Source: Oscillospiraceae bacterium
GTDB lineage: Bacteria; Bacillota; Clostridia; Oscillospirales; Oscillospiraceae
Assembly (NCBI GenBank): GCA_902791215.1
Contig: CADAUZ010000004.1
Location: 1 to 64,000, forward strand
DNA length: 64,000 nt
Direction of reading: 5' to 3'
Below the pieces are notes generated by a model. It did not search any database and was not told the origin of the DNA. It saw nothing but the letters and a program-made list of their open reading frames with translations. Positions within the stretch are counted from its first letter, which is position 1. Each line of letters begins with the position of its first letter. Of this stretch, positions 31,470 through 39,879 are shown piece by piece. A program made the position numbers and the translations under genes.

Positions 31470-32540
31470 ATGGAAGAGAGAAAAATCGTTCTGTCCGCAA
31501 AGGACGTGGAAGTCAAGTTCAGAGTCCGCGACCGCTACCTCACCGCCATCCGCGGGGTGTCCCTCGACCTCTACGAGGGGGAGACCTTCGCCATCGTGGG
31601 CGAGAGCGGCTCGGGCAAATCCGTTTTCACCAAGACCTTCACCGGCATGCTGGAGTCAAACGGTTCCGTAACACGCGGCTCCGTCATGTTCCACGGGAAG
31701 GATCTGACCAAGCTCAAGACCGACAAGGACTGGGAGGGCATACGCGGCGCGAAGATCGCCACGATCTTCCAGGACCCCATGACGAGCCTCAACCCCATCC
31801 GCACCATCGGCTCCCAGATCACCGAGGTCATTGAAAAGCACCAGGGCGTTTCCAAGTCCGACGCCAAGGCCCAGGCCATCGAGATGATGGAGCGCGTGGG
31901 CATCAAGGACGCGGCCAGCCGCTTTGACGAGTACCCCTTCCAGTATTCCGGCGGCATGCGCCAGAGGATTGTCATCGCCATCGCCCTGTCCTGCCATCCG
32001 GAGATCCTGATCTGCGACGAGCCCACCACCGCCCTCGACGTGACCATCCAGGCGCAGATCATCTCGCTCATCCGCGACTTGCAGCACGAGCTCGGGTTCA
32101 CTACCCTCTACATCACGCACGACCTCGGCGTGGTAGCGAATGTGGCCGACCGCGTGGGCGTCATGTACGGCGGGCAGATCATCGAGTACGGAAATGTGGA
32201 GGAGATCTTCTTCGATCCCCGCCACCCCTACACCTGGGCGCTGCTGTCGAGCCTGCCGCAGCTCGGCGAAAAGGGCAAGGAGCTCTACTACATCACCGGC
32301 ACGCCGCCCTCCCTGTATAATGAGATCAAGGGCGACGCCTTTGCCCCGCGCAACGAGCATGCCCTCAAGATCGACTTTGTGCAGGAGCCGCCCTTCTTCA
32401 AGGTGACCGACACCCACTACGCCAAGACCTGGCTGCTGGACCCCAGGGCCCCGAAGCTTGAAAAGCCGGAGGTCATCCGCAACCTGCACGAGAAGATCCA
32501 GAAGATGACCGATAAGGGAGGCGCGTTCCATGTCGAATGA
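31470..32540 (+). CDS. oppD: Oligopeptide ABC ATPase, OppD type
   Basis: 356 aa. Walker A is GESGSGKSV (about 50-58), Q-loop [15 protein letters not shown], signature [20 protein letters not shown], Walker [15 protein letters not shown], then the switch His in [12 protein letters not shown]. The C-terminal oligopeptide-family extension ([20 protein letters not shown]) is present but lacks a clear four-Cys iron-sulfur motif found in some homologues. It hydrolyses ATP to drive peptide uptake as a heterodimer with the next gene product. It starts 10 bp after oppC. Confidence 0.93.
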   Translation: MEERKIVLSAKDVEVKFRVRDRYLTAIRGVSLDLYEGETFAIVGESGSGKSVFTKTFTGMLESNGSVTRGSVMFHGKDLTKLKTDKDWEGIRGAKIATIFQDPMTSLNPIRTIGSQITEVIEKHQGVSKSDAKAQAIEMMERVGIKDAASRFDEYPFQYSGGMRQRIVIAIALSCHPEILICDEPTTALDVTIQAQIISLIRDLQHELGFTTLYITHDLGVVANVADRVGVMYGGQIIEYGNVEEIFFDPRHPYTWALLSSLPQLGEKGKELYYITGTPPSLYNEIKGDAFAPRNEHALKIDFVQEPPFFKVTDTHYAKTWLLDPRAPKLEKPEVIRNLHEKIQKMTDKGGAFHVE

Positions 32541-33504
32541 AAAAAACGGCCGCGAAGTGATCCTGTCCGTCAAACATGTGGACATCTCCTTCGAGGTCGG
32601 GCATAAAAAGAGATTCGACGCCGTGAAGGACGCGAATTTCGACATCTATAAAGGCGAGACCTTTGCCCTGGTGGGTGAGTCCGGCTCCGGCAAGACCACC
32701 CTGGGCCGCGCGATTCTGCGCATCAATCCGTGCAGCGCGGGCGAGATTCTCTTCGAGGGCAAACGTATTTCGGGAAAGATCTCCCACGAGGAGGACCGGA
32801 ACGTGGTGCGCAACATCCAGATGATCTTCCAGGACCCCGCCGCCTCCCTCAACGAGCGCGCCACCATCGAATACTGCGTGTCCGAGGGCCTGTACAACTT
32901 CCACCTGTACAAGGACGAGGCAGACCGCATCGCCAAGGTGGACAGGGCGCTCGAGAGCGTGGGCCTGCTGCCCGAGCACAAGTCCCGCTATCCGCACGAG
33001 TTTTCCGGCGGGCAGCGCCAGCGCGTGGGCATCGCGAGGGCCATGATCATGGACCCCAAGTTCATCGTCGCCGACGAGCCTATCTCCGCGCTCGATGTGT
33101 CCATCCGTGCGCAGGTTCTGAACCTCATGAACAAGCTCAAGGTCGAGAAGAACCTCACGTATTTGTTTATCGCCCACGACCTTTCCGTCGTGCGCTTTAT
33201 CGCCGACCGCATCGCCGTCATCCATCGCGGCGAGATCGTGGAGATCGCGGAATCCGAGACCCTGTTCGAGTACCCCATCCACCCCTACACGGTGTCGCTG
33301 CTCTCGACGGTCCCGATGCCCGACCCCATTGTGGAAAAGAGCAGAAAGCACATCGTGTACGATCCCTCGCAGCTTGACCAGTCGGGCGAGAAGCGCGAGC
33401 TCAAGGAGCTGCGGCCCGGCCACTTCGTCCTGGCAAACTCCAAGGAGTTTGCCGCCTATGAGGAAAAGATCACGAGGCTTGAGAAGGAGCGCGCCGGCAG
33501 ATAA
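32530..33504 (+). CDS. oppF: Oligopeptide ABC ATPase, OppF type
   Basis: 324 aa. Walker [19 protein letters not shown]-loop [16 protein letters not shown], signature [19 protein letters not shown], Walker [19 protein letters not shown], and switch [15 protein letters not shown] are all intact, followed by the [16 protein letters not shown] extension. It overlaps oppD by 11 bp and completes the five-gene transporter. A REP-like palindrome, rather than a classic terminator, follows the stop. Confidence 0.93.
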   Translation: MSNEKNGREVILSVKHVDISFEVGHKKRFDAVKDANFDIYKGETFALVGESGSGKTTLGRAILRINPCSAGEILFEGKRISGKISHEEDRNVVRNIQMIFQDPAASLNERATIEYCVSEGLYNFHLYKDEADRIAKVDRALESVGLLPEHKSRYPHEFSGGQRQRVGIARAMIMDPKFIVADEPISALDVSIRAQVLNLMNKLKVEKNLTYLFIAHDLSVVRFIADRIAVIHRGEIVEIAESETLFEYPIHPYTVSLLSTVPMPDPIVEKSRKHIVYDPSQLDQSGEKRELKELRPGHFVLANSKEFAAYEEKITRLEKERAGR

Positions 33505-33515
33505 GCCCACAAAAA

Positions 33516-33574
33516 GCTGCCATCCCGAGCATCAGCGAAGAATCTAAATGCCTTCGGCTCAGAATGACAGCAGC
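33516..33574. repeat. REP-like inverted repeat, copy 2 (degenerate)
   Basis: GCTGCCATCCCGAGC...GAAGAATCT then CTTCGGCTCAGAATGACAGC, a shortened relative of the repeats at 28914 and 56192. It lies between the convergent oppF and DUF3899-like genes and may work as a bidirectional 3'-end element. Confidence 0.65.
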
Positions 33575-33578
33575 ATTG

Positions 33579-33944
33579 TCAGTATATCCCCCAGGCGATG
33601 ACCGCCGAGACAATCAGATACACGATTCCGAGAAAGAGAGGATAGTTGAAAGCTTCCTCTCTTTCTTCCTTTTTGTCGGCCTTCCACGCCTCAAAGCTCT
33701 TCCCGCCCCGGGCAAGGCCGCGGCTGAAAATGTATTCGGAGATATCCAGATCGCCCCGGAGGATCAGCGCGTACACGACCCCGCACACCAGCAGCACCAA
33801 GGCTATGACGGTGAGGGTATCGGTAAAGACCAGAAGCCTGCTCCCCTCCGGCGCTCTGAGGGCTCTGGCCGCGGGATAGGCAAGCGTCACCAGAAGGTGC
33901 GCGAGAAGTGTTCCCGGCTTCGGCTTTTTCCCGGATCTGAACAT
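33579..33944 (-). CDS. Small membrane protein, DUF3899-like
   Basis: 121 aa with a basic N-terminus and two clear helices: about 44-66 (LTVIALVLLVCGVVYALILR) and about 100-119 (YPLFLGIVYLIVSAVIAWGI), with a charged Lys/Glu segment between them (KSFEAWKADKKEEREEAF). The spacing and the short final helix resemble DUF3899 proteins, whose function is unknown. It stands alone, convergent with the opp operon and upstream of the M13 peptidase gene on the same strand. Confidence 0.65.
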   Translation of the reverse strand: MFRSGKKPKPGTLLAHLLVTLAYPAARALRAPEGSRLLVFTDTLTVIALVLLVCGVVYALILRGDLDISEYIFSRGLARGGKSFEAWKADKKEEREEAFNYPLFLGIVYLIVSAVIAWGIY

Positions 33945-34006
33945 TGGCTCTCTCCCCTTTCACGGGTATCATACCAGTTCCCTCCGGTCACGTCAACCGG
34001 ACGCAC

Positions 34007-34043
34007 TAAAACAGCAGGGGCCGATGCCATGATCGACCCCTGC
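34007..34043 (-). terminator. Terminator of the M13 peptidase gene
   Basis: GCAGGGG and CCCCTGC pair around an inner GAT/ATC; on the minus strand the sequence TGTTTTAG follows. It is 26 bp after the stop of the peptidase gene. Confidence 0.7.
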
Positions 34044-34068
34044 GCCTGCGTTATGAATTGTGTCCGGC

Positions 34069-36111
34069 TTACCAGATGATCACGCGGTCCGCCGGGGCGA
34101 GGTACATGCCGTCGCCCTCGGTGATGCCGTAGCAGTCCAGGAACTCGTCGAACTGCTGGAGCGTGCAGTTGACGCGCAAATACCCCATCGGGTGTACATC
34201 GTTGATGCGGCGATAGACCATCTGCAGCGTGTCCTTGTCGAGCCAGAGCCCGGCATAGGCGCGGAAGAAGGCGTCATAGTCGAAGTTCTCCTTCTCGGCT
34301 GCAATGCGCAGCGCGACCTTGATGCCCGCCATATCGGCCCCGGCCTCGCCGGTCACGATGCTGCCGTAGAGATCCTGGCCCTCCCAGGGGTGGATGGCGT
34401 TGTAGTAATCCTCCATCTTCTTGTTGCGCCGGAGGAACTCCGCGTAATCCTCCTCTGTCCACCAGGTGGCCAGATTGCCTTCTTTATCGTACTGCGCGCC
34501 GGTGGAGTCAAAGCCGTGGGAGATCTCATGGCCGATCACGGCGCCGAGCGTGCCGAGCAGCTCCTCGTCGCTCATGTCGCTGTTGTAGGCGCCGCCTTGC
34601 GCAAAGGCGCCGAGGATGGTGATGGTGTTGTTCGACCAGTCATAGAAGCAGTTGACAGTCGTCGGCGGAGAGCTCCACTTCTCCTTGTCCACAGGCTCGG
34701 CGTATTCCTTTACGCTCTTGGCGATATTGTAGGCCGTGATGCTTCTGTTGGCCTCCCAGAGGGTGCCGCCGTCCTCGGGTCCCTTAAAGTTCAGCTCCTC
34801 ACAGCTGTATTTGTCCCAGCTGTCGGGATAGAGGCTGCGGGGCTCGATGCTTTCCAGTTTCTCGATGGCTTTTTCGCGGGTCGCGTCGGAGAGAAAGTCG
34901 GCCTCTTCAATGATCCCGTGGTAGACGTCCAGGATCTCCTTCATCATGGCGAGGATGCGATCCTTGTCTTCCTGCCGGAGATAGGTCTGGGTGTAGAGCT
35001 GCGCCACGGGCCACGCCAGTGTGTCGGCGACCGCATCGGAGAAGACCGTCTCATCGTCGAGCATGCCAGTTGCGCCGGAGATGGCGTTGTTGCAGGCATA
35101 GTTCCACTCATAGCATTCGCGGTCCAGACTGCCTGACGCGCCGATGACGCCGTGCACGATGATATAGTCCTTCATGAGGGGCAGGTTTTCATCGGTGTAC
35201 AGCTCCACAAGCTTTTTAAGTCCCGCCGGGTTCATGACCATATACTGCTCCGCCTCGGGAAAGCCCGTGGCTGCCAGCTCCTCCAGGATCGGGAGCTTGC
35301 CCTGGGCCGCCTTCAGCTCGTCAAAGCTGTAGTAGTTGAGGATCTTTTCCCTGAAGTCCGGCTTCTGCTGATCTTCGCTGGTATACAGGGCGGGGGCCAG
35401 CATGGTCTCAAAGGCCAGGCAGTTGTCGATCTTCTGCTGCGCCTCTTCCTCTGTATAGCCGAGCTTAATGAGCATCTTATCCGCAAGCTCCGTCAGCGCT
35501 TCCTTCTTGATGGCGCCGTAGTCGGTCAGCTTCTCATACTCGGCGGAATCCCCGAGCAGAAGGCCGGCATCCATCACGGTGAGCACATATTTGGTGGAGT
35601 CCTTGGAATCCGGATAGGACCCGGCGTAAAAGAGCGGGGCAAGCTCGTCCTCATCGCGGGTATTCACAAAGAAAGCGCTCAGCTCGTCGATGGAGCTGAC
35701 AGCCTCCAGAGGCGTGATTGCCTCCTTGAGCGGTGTGACGCCCAGTGCATTGCGGCTGTCCCAGTCCATCATCAGCTTGAACAGGTCGTAGGCCAGGCGC
35801 TCGTCGTGTCCCTCCGGCGCGTCGCCGAGGAACATGTTTTTGATATCCTCCGCCTTCTTCAGACTCAGGTCCATCAGGGTGCCGCCGAAGGGATAGCCCT
35901 CCGGGATCTCAAGGGCGAGGATCTTGTCCTTGTTGACGGCAAGGGCAAAGTTGTCCTTTAATTCGGCAGTCGTTTCCTCGGTCACGACGCCGTCAAGGTC
36001 GATGCAGGGCCAGGGGGTGCCGGTGGTATAGTCCGGCTCATCGGCAAAGGCGGGAACTGTAAGCGACGCAAGCAGCGCCAGCGCCAGCAGGATGCTGAGG
36101 AATTTTTTCAT
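34069..36111 (-). CDS. Secreted M13-family zinc metallopeptidase
   Basis: 680 aa, full length for the neprilysin/PepO family. A signal peptide is visible (MKKFLSILLALALLASLTVP, cleaved after AFA), so it acts outside the cell, probably on small peptides. Residues about 510-680 hold the catalytic core: NAYYDWSNN-type substrate strand (FYDWSNNTITILGAFAQGGA), zinc motif VIGHEISHGFD (HExxH), and GEAGADMAG, which keeps the third zinc-ligand Glu and the Asp of the usual GENxAD motif. Near the C-terminus, RVNCTLQQFDEFLDCYGI is the expected R-x-N block. The downstream neighbour is a terminator; its own promoter is at 36154-36182. Together with the opp transporter next door it could feed peptide uptake. 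Confidence 0.93.
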   Translation of the reverse strand: MKKFLSILLALALLASLTVPAFADEPDYTTGTPWPCIDLDGVVTEETTAELKDNFALAVNKDKILALEIPEGYPFGGTLMDLSLKKAEDIKNMFLGDAPEGHDERLAYDLFKLMMDWDSRNALGVTPLKEAITPLEAVSSIDELSAFFVNTRDEDELAPLFYAGSYPDSKDSTKYVLTVMDAGLLLGDSAEYEKLTDYGAIKKEALTELADKMLIKLGYTEEEAQQKIDNCLAFETMLAPALYTSEDQQKPDFREKILNYYSFDELKAAQGKLPILEELAATGFPEAEQYMVMNPAGLKKLVELYTDENLPLMKDYIIVHGVIGASGSLDRECYEWNYACNNAISGATGMLDDETVFSDAVADTLAWPVAQLYTQTYLRQEDKDRILAMMKEILDVYHGIIEEADFLSDATREKAIEKLESIEPRSLYPDSWDKYSCEELNFKGPEDGGTLWEANRSITAYNIAKSVKEYAEPVDKEKWSSPPTTVNCFYDWSNNTITILGAFAQGGAYNSDMSDEELLGTLGAVIGHEISHGFDSTGAQYDKEGNLATWWTEEDYAEFLRRNKKMEDYYNAIHPWEGQDLYGSIVTGEAGADMAGIKVALRIAAEKENFDYDAFFRAYAGLWLDKDTLQMVYRRINDVHPMGYLRVNCTLQQFDEFLDCYGITEGDGMYLAPADRVIIW

Positions 36112-36153
36112 GTTGCGGTCTCCTTTTATTAATATTATGCCTTTGTTCTTCTT

Positions 36154-36182
36154 ATTATATAAACAATCCTATAAAAATTCAA
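36154..36182 (-). promoter_or_regulatory. Promoter of the M13 peptidase gene
   Basis: Minus strand: TTGAAT, 17-nt spacer, perfect TATAAT, about 40 nt before the ATG at 36111, which also has an AAAGGAG site. Confidence 0.78.
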
Positions 36183-36264
36183 GAGAACCGGGTTGAAAAC
36201 AAATCTTTAGCAATTTATCACAAAAAAGAATCTTTGCATTAGGTGATATTGTACAGGGAGTGAG

Positions 36265-36304
36265 AAATGCACAAACCCGCTTGGCAAATCGGACTTGTGC
36301 ATTT
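36265..36304. repeat. 10-bp inverted repeat in an AT-rich gap
   Basis: AAATGCACAA and TTGTGCATTT are perfect complements separated by 20 nt. It lies in the gene-free stretch 36183-36479, in which I recognise no coding sequence. It could be a leftover operator or hairpin. Confidence 0.5.
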
Positions 36305-36479
36305 ATATTCATAGCCAAGATAGAGGCGCGGCGTTCAAGAGTACACCCCCGCACGGAAGCAGCTTTCGCGGGAACGGAAAGGGAACATCGCCGAAGTAAA
36401 GAAGTGCAGCTGCGTGTTTCTTTACTGGGCCGTCGGAAAAGATCCGCCGGACTGTCACGCGAGTGGAGTGCTATCGAGT

Positions 36480-36689
36480 ACAGGATTCACCGCCGGGGCC
36501 ACCGACGCCCACCAGTATGAGCGCATCTGCGACACCTGCCTGCGCTGCAGCCCCTTCATGGTCGAAAAGTCCCTGGCGCGAAGCGGCGTGCACGGCACGG
36601 ACGAGCACATCCCCGTGCGTTCCTACCTGCAGGGCATCCGCGTACTCATGCGGATCATGGAGCTGGGCAATATCGACGCCCAGGTGTGA
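36480..36689 (+). pseudogene. C-terminal remnant of an M20-family peptidase
   Basis: About 69 codons in one frame, ending in TGA. They read TGFTAGATDAHQYERICDTC and later SGVHGTDEHIPVRSYLQGIR, matching the end of M20 dipeptidases: G-[GA]-T-D-A followed by the HGxxExI metal-site segment (here HGTDEHIPV). No start codon, ribosome site or upstream catalytic part is present; the sequence before about 36480 no longer matches. A deletion has removed roughly 85 % of the gene. No function is expected. Confidence 0.7.
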
Positions 36690-36770
36690 CAGTTCTGTGA
36701 CGGTTCCTGTGATATCATATACCTGTAAAGCGAAGGTACAACAAACATGAACAAAAAGGAGGATATCACA

Positions 36771-37103
36771 ATGAGTGAAGTCAATAAGAATCTGGAGAAT
36801 CTGGCCGACGAGCAGCTCGGCACTGTGGCGGGCGGCATGTCCGCGGAATACCTCGCGGCGCTGGACGTGATGGACGGCAAGTACGGCAACGGTGAGGACC
36901 GCAGAAGAAGACTCACCGCGGCAGGCTTCAACTACGACGCCGTGCAGCACCTGGTCAACGGCCTTGCAAAGGGCTACGGCCCCGTCGCTGCCGATGTCAT
37001 CAACGGTCGCTACGGCAACAACCAGCAGCGTATCAACGCCCTGCGCGCCGCGGGCTACGACCCCTTCCTGGTGCAGGATCTCGTCAACGCGATGCTGAAG
37101 TAA
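36771..37103 (+). CDS. Double-glycine-leader peptide with two CW_7 repeats
   Basis: 110 aa from the ATG at 36771, chosen over an ATG 24 nt upstream because AAGGAGG lies 8 nt before it. Residues 1-22 form a bacteriocin-type leader, with LENLADEQLGTVAGG as the conserved L-x3-L-x2-V-x-GG pattern cut by C39 peptidase exporters. Residues 29-66 and 72-110 are two Cpl-7/CW_7 repeats: GKYGNGEDRRRRLTAAGFNY then VQHLVN, and GRYGNNQQRINALRAAGY then VQDLVN. CW_7 modules in phage lysins and bacterial amidases bind peptidoglycan muropeptides. The mature 88-aa product would be wall-binding modules alone, with no catalytic domain. No exporter or immunity gene is nearby. It could be a bacteriocin, a wall-coating peptide or a decoy. 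Confidence 0.83.
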   Translation: MSEVNKNLENLADEQLGTVAGGMSAEYLAALDVMDGKYGNGEDRRRRLTAAGFNYDAVQHLVNGLAKGYGPVAADVINGRYGNNQQRINALRAAGYDPFLVQDLVNAMLK

Positions 37104-37117
37104 ACCGACAGTCAAAC

Positions 37118-37220
37118 GGGCGCGTTGCAAAATACCAGTTTTCACAAAACACAGCCTTATGAGCGTAGGGAAGTATCACATTTACAGGTACAACCCCATT
37201 TTGAAACGCGCCCTTTTTTT
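37118..37220 (+). terminator. Long-loop hairpin with T-run (MITE-like terminator)
   Basis: GGGCGCGTTGCAAAAT at 37118-37133 pairs (15 of 16) with ATTTTGAAACGCGCCC at 37198-37213, followed by seven T. It ends transcription of the CW_7 peptide gene. The 64-nt spacer and the terminal inverted repeats also fit a small mobile element that has supplied a terminator. Confidence 0.75.
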
Positions 37221-37230
37221 GTCTCTCCTG

Positions 37231-37259
37231 TAGATTTTTTATGTCAACTGTGATATAAT
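37231..37259 (+). promoter_or_regulatory. Extended -10 promoter for the phosphatase gene
   Basis: Perfect TATAAT at 37254-37259 preceded by TG one base upstream (extended -10); the -35 TAGATT is poor. It is about 48 nt before the ATG at 37307. Confidence 0.6.
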
Positions 37260-37306
37260 GCGCATCGACAGAAAATTGATTTCGATCACACGGGAGAGCA
37301 TGCTGT

Positions 37307-37777
37307 ATGTGGCCTTTTGGAAAGAAAAAAGTGGAAGTCACCGTCATGAGCCGCGAAAACGCGGTTCAATACTGCCGTGAAAAGCACAGACAGCCTTCGG
37401 TGATCATCTCCATCTCCGACCCCAACCGCACATATGAGAAGGCTCCCTTCTCCTCCAAGGAAAACGGCGTGGCCGCCATCCTCCCCCTCTCCTTCTGCGA
37501 CGCCGACAGCCCGGGCAAGGACGTATACGGGCGCGACGTGGATGAGAGCGATCTGATGCAGGATGAGGACGCCGCGAAGATCGCGCGCTTTGTGCGGGAA
37601 AACCGCGACAAGCTCATCATCGTCCACTGTGACGCCGGGATTTCCCGCTCGGCGGGCGTAGGGGCGGCGATCGCCAAATACTTCACCGGCGACGCAAAGC
37701 GCTACTTCGGCGGCGTCGATTACGAGCCGAACATGTGGTGCTATTCCAAAACCATGATGGCGCTGCTGGAGGATTGA
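37307..37777 (+). CDS. Dual-specificity/tyrosine phosphatase-like protein
   Basis: 156 aa, cytoplasmic. The active-site loop is IIVHCDAGISRSAGVGAAIA at about residues 103-122, a perfect H-C-x5-R-S cysteine-phosphatase signature; a candidate general-acid Asp lies upstream in the acidic stretch DESDLMQDEDAA. The end (FGGVDYEPNMWCYSKTMMAL) resembles small DSP-like proteins common in Firmicutes. Possible targets include phosphoproteins made by the BY-kinase encoded in the polysaccharide operon, but nothing here links them directly. It is monocistronic, with its own promoter and a terminator at 37796-37821. Confidence 0.85.
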   Translation: MWPFGKKKVEVTVMSRENAVQYCREKHRQPSVIISISDPNRTYEKAPFSSKENGVAAILPLSFCDADSPGKDVYGRDVDESDLMQDEDAAKIARFVRENRDKLIIVHCDAGISRSAGVGAAIAKYFTGDAKRYFGGVDYEPNMWCYSKTMMALLED

Positions 37778-37795
37778 AGTTCATTACACGCGAAA

Positions 37796-37821
37796 ACCGG
37801 CGGGCCTTGCGGCCTGCCGGT
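37796..37821. terminator. Bidirectional terminator
   Basis: ACCGGCGGGCC, 4-nt loop, GGCCTGCCGGT, with TCTGTTTTTC on the plus side and TTTTCGCG on the minus side. It serves the convergent phosphatase and BlaI-type genes. Confidence 0.88.
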
Positions 37822-37840
37822 CTGTTTTTCCGTATGCGGT

Positions 37841-38212
37841 TTACAGCGACGCCTTTTTCGCTTCGAGCTTTGCCTGGAATTTGTCGATCAGCTCCGCGTT
37901 CACAGAGGGGTTTTCAAGCATGGCGTCAAAGAGCATTTCCAAGCGCTCCGCCCCGCCGTTGAAGACGTTGCGGGCATAGTACTCGGTACCCGTGAGCGTG
38001 GCCTCGTACAGTCGGCCGTAGGACTTGCCGCTGCGGGCAAAGCCGCCCTCGGTCAGCGCGCCCTTGGCCAGCAGCCGGTTGAGAAGGATGTGTATGGAAT
38101 TGTCCTTCCAGTTTTTGTCCACCGACAGCTCCAGGATCTCACCGCGGGTCAGCGGCTTCCCGGCATCCCAGATCACGTTCATAATTTCAAGCTCGCTTTT
38201 GGTTAATTCCAT
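37841..38212 (-). CDS. BlaI/MecI/CopY-family repressor
   Basis: 123 aa, normal for the family. Residues about 1-70 form the winged helix-turn-helix: LTKSELEIMNVIWDAGKPLT, RGEILELSVDKNWKDNSIHI, LLNRLLAKGALTEGGFARSG. The C-terminal dimer helix region (AERLEMLFDAMLENPSVNAE) follows. BlaI-type proteins repress beta-lactamase, copper or stress genes until cleaved. No BlaR1 sensor protease and no target gene lie next to it, so the signal is unknown. A perfect 14-bp palindrome between its promoter and start suggests that it represses itself. Confidence 0.9.
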   Translation of the reverse strand: MELTKSELEIMNVIWDAGKPLTRGEILELSVDKNWKDNSIHILLNRLLAKGALTEGGFARSGKSYGRLYEATLTGTEYYARNVFNGGAERLEMLFDAMLENPSVNAELIDKFQAKLEAKKASL

Positions 38213-38248
38213 CGTTACCCCTCTCTCTGTTCGTACACCCTATAACGG

Positions 38249-38262
38249 TATTATGCATAATA
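38249..38262. promoter_or_regulatory. Candidate operator for the BlaI-type repressor
   Basis: TATTATGCATAATA, a perfect 14-bp palindrome just downstream of the -10 box of the repressor gene, where a bound dimer would block transcription. Confidence 0.6.
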
Positions 38263-38271
38263 TACGTATTA

Positions 38272-38300
38272 ATTGTATGTCGATTGAGGTGAATTGTCAA
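38272..38300 (-). promoter_or_regulatory. Near-consensus promoter of the repressor gene
   Basis: Minus strand: perfect TTGACA, 17-nt spacer, TACAAT. One of the strongest promoters in the window, about 60 nt before the ATG at 38212. Confidence 0.85.
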
Positions 38301-38339
38301 GTATCCAAATGCGTCTAAAATATGAACAATACGGGCATA

Positions 38340-38774
38340 TCAAGCCAATAAACTTGAGTAATTGTCAAAAATAGTCAAGTTTTTATTCTTCAGATATTCA
38401 GCCGTGACTCCGTCGCCCGGTGTGAGCGTGCCGGTGAAGCTGCCGTCATACACCGTGCCGCTGCCGCAGGAGGGGCTGTTGCTTTTGAGAAGCGCCAGGC
38501 GCGCGCCATAGCGTTCGGCGAGCTTCCCGGCGATCTCGGCGCCGCGCCGGAAGGCCGCCGTCACGTCCCGTCCGTCGCGGGTGACGACGCTGCCGCCCCG
38601 GCGCTCGCTGGGTACGCGCGGCGTGGGCCGGCCGCCCGCCGCCTCCGGGCACACCGGGATGAGGCGATAGCGCTCCCGCAGGGCGGAGAGTACCTCTGGC
38701 GGCAGAGCGTTGTTCCCGCCGTTATACTTGCAGTTATACCCCATGAGGCAGGCGCTGATGAGAAGCGTCTCCAT
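38340..38774 (-). CDS. DUF523 family protein
   Basis: 144 aa from the ATG at 38774, which has GGAGG 8 nt upstream; the longer frame overlaps the rhomboid gene. It opens METLLISACLMGYNCKYNGG, the conserved DUF523 start with Cys and the YNGG loop. RYRLIPVCPEAAGGRPTPR and LALLKSNSPSCGSGTVYDGS hold the other conserved Cys and Ser-Pro-Ser-Cys-Gly positions. Such Cys spacing suggests metal or cofactor binding, but the function of the family is not established. Last gene of a four-gene operon, 5 bp after the rhomboid gene. Confidence 0.9.
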   Translation of the reverse strand: METLLISACLMGYNCKYNGGNNALPPEVLSALRERYRLIPVCPEAAGGRPTPRVPSERRGGSVVTRDGRDVTAAFRRGAEIAGKLAERYGARLALLKSNSPSCGSGTVYDGSFTGTLTPGDGVTAEYLKNKNLTIFDNYSSLLA

Positions 38775-38779
38775 GTGCG

Positions 38780-39346
38780 TCACCTCCGCATGTTCATGCC
38801 GAGAAACGCCCCGCACAGGCCGCCGATGATGTGCGTAAGCTGCGAGACATTGTCTGCGAGAGTCACGCCGTTTACGACCTCGCCGCCGATGTACAGGACC
38901 ATCACCAAAATGAGCGTCAGGGGGATGCAGCCGTCGCGCATGCCCGCGAGGGACGACATGACGATCATCATGAACACGATGCCCGACGCGCCGAGCAGTG
39001 CCGAGCCCGGGAAGAACAGCCAGTGTACCATGCCCGACACCAGCGCCGTGATGAACATGGCCCAGAAGAGCGGACGGCTGCCGTAGCGCTCCTCGAGCGG
39101 CGGGCCGACCACCAGGATCATCATCATGTTGCCGATATAGTGGGAATAATTCTTGTGCCCCAGCACGTGCAGCACAAAGCGCGGATAGGTGCCGAGATCC
39201 CGGAAGGAGGAGCGGTAGACGCTGAAAAGCATGTGGGTGCTGCGCCCGCCCGTGAAGCGGTCGAGCAGCAGCACGCCGAAGCTCAGGATCGCAAAGCTCA
39301 GCACCACGGGCGAATTATACTGGATGCGGATGCCGCCGCGCCTCAT
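38780..39346 (-). CDS. Rhomboid intramembrane serine protease
   Basis: 188 aa with about six helices, the minimal rhomboid core. Catalytic Ser is in [11 protein letters not shown] (G-A-S-G), catalytic His in [29 protein letters not shown] carries the conserved His/Asn pair of helix 2. It cleaves membrane-spanning helices of other proteins. An N-terminal amphipathic start ([13 protein letters not shown]) and no extra domains are seen. It overlaps the macro-domain gene by 4 bp and precedes the DUF523 gene, forming a compact mixed-function operon. Confidence 0.9.
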   Translation of the reverse strand: MRRGGIRIQYNSPVVLSFAILSFGVLLLDRFTGGRSTHMLFSVYRSSFRDLGTYPRFVLHVLGHKNYSHYIGNMMMILVVGPPLEERYGSRPLFWAMFITALVSGMVHWLFFPGSALLGASGIVFMMIVMSSLAGMRDGCIPLTLILVMVLYIGGEVVNGVTLADNVSQLTHIIGGLCGAFLGMNMRR

Positions 39347-39867
39347 GCCTCCGCCTCCAGGGACTTGAGCGCCGCGTCATAGGCCGCCTTTGTGTGCTCG
39401 TCAAAGCAGACCATGCGCGAAAGCTCGATCTCCGGGTGCGCCTCGAGGTAGACCGCGATGGTGCCGACGGCGATCTGTGCCGCTCTGTCCAGCGGGAAAT
39501 GGTACACACCTGTACTGATGGAGGGGAAGGCCACGGTCTTGCAGCCGTACTCGCTTGCGAGCTGGAGGCAGCTTAAATAGCAGGAGGCCAGCAGCTCATC
39601 CTCGCAGCTTTTCCCGCCGCGCCAGACGGGGCCGGGGGTGTGCAGGACGTACTTTGCGGGCAGGCGGTAGCCCTTCGTGAGCTTCGCCATGCCGGTCTCG
39701 CAGCCGCCCAGGGTGCGGCACTCTTTCAGGAGCTCGGGGCCCGCCGCGCGGTGGATGGCACCGTCCACCCCTCCCCCGCCGAGAAGCGAGGTGTTGGCGG
39801 CGTTGGCAATGGCGTCCACCGCCTGTTTGGTGATGTCACCCTGTACGATCTCGATGCGTGTTTTCAT
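39343..39867 (-). CDS. Macro-domain protein (ADP-ribose deacylase type)
   Basis: 174 aa, a single macro domain. The ligand-binding parts are clear: [40 protein letters not shown] and [17 protein letters not shown]. This matches MacroD/YmdB-type enzymes that hydrolyse O-acetyl-ADP-ribose or remove ADP-ribose from Asp/Glu. Cytoplasmic. It follows the flavodoxin gene by 12 bp. No ADP-ribosyl transferase or sirtuin gene is next to it. Confidence 0.93.
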   Translation of the reverse strand: MKTRIEIVQGDITKQAVDAIANAANTSLLGGGGVDGAIHRAAGPELLKECRTLGGCETGMAKLTKGYRLPAKYVLHTPGPVWRGGKSCEDELLASCYLSCLQLASEYGCKTVAFPSISTGVYHFPLDRAAQIAVGTIAVYLEAHPEIELSRMVCFDEHTKAAYDAALKSLEAEA

Positions 39868-39879
39868 GCCGCTGTCCTT

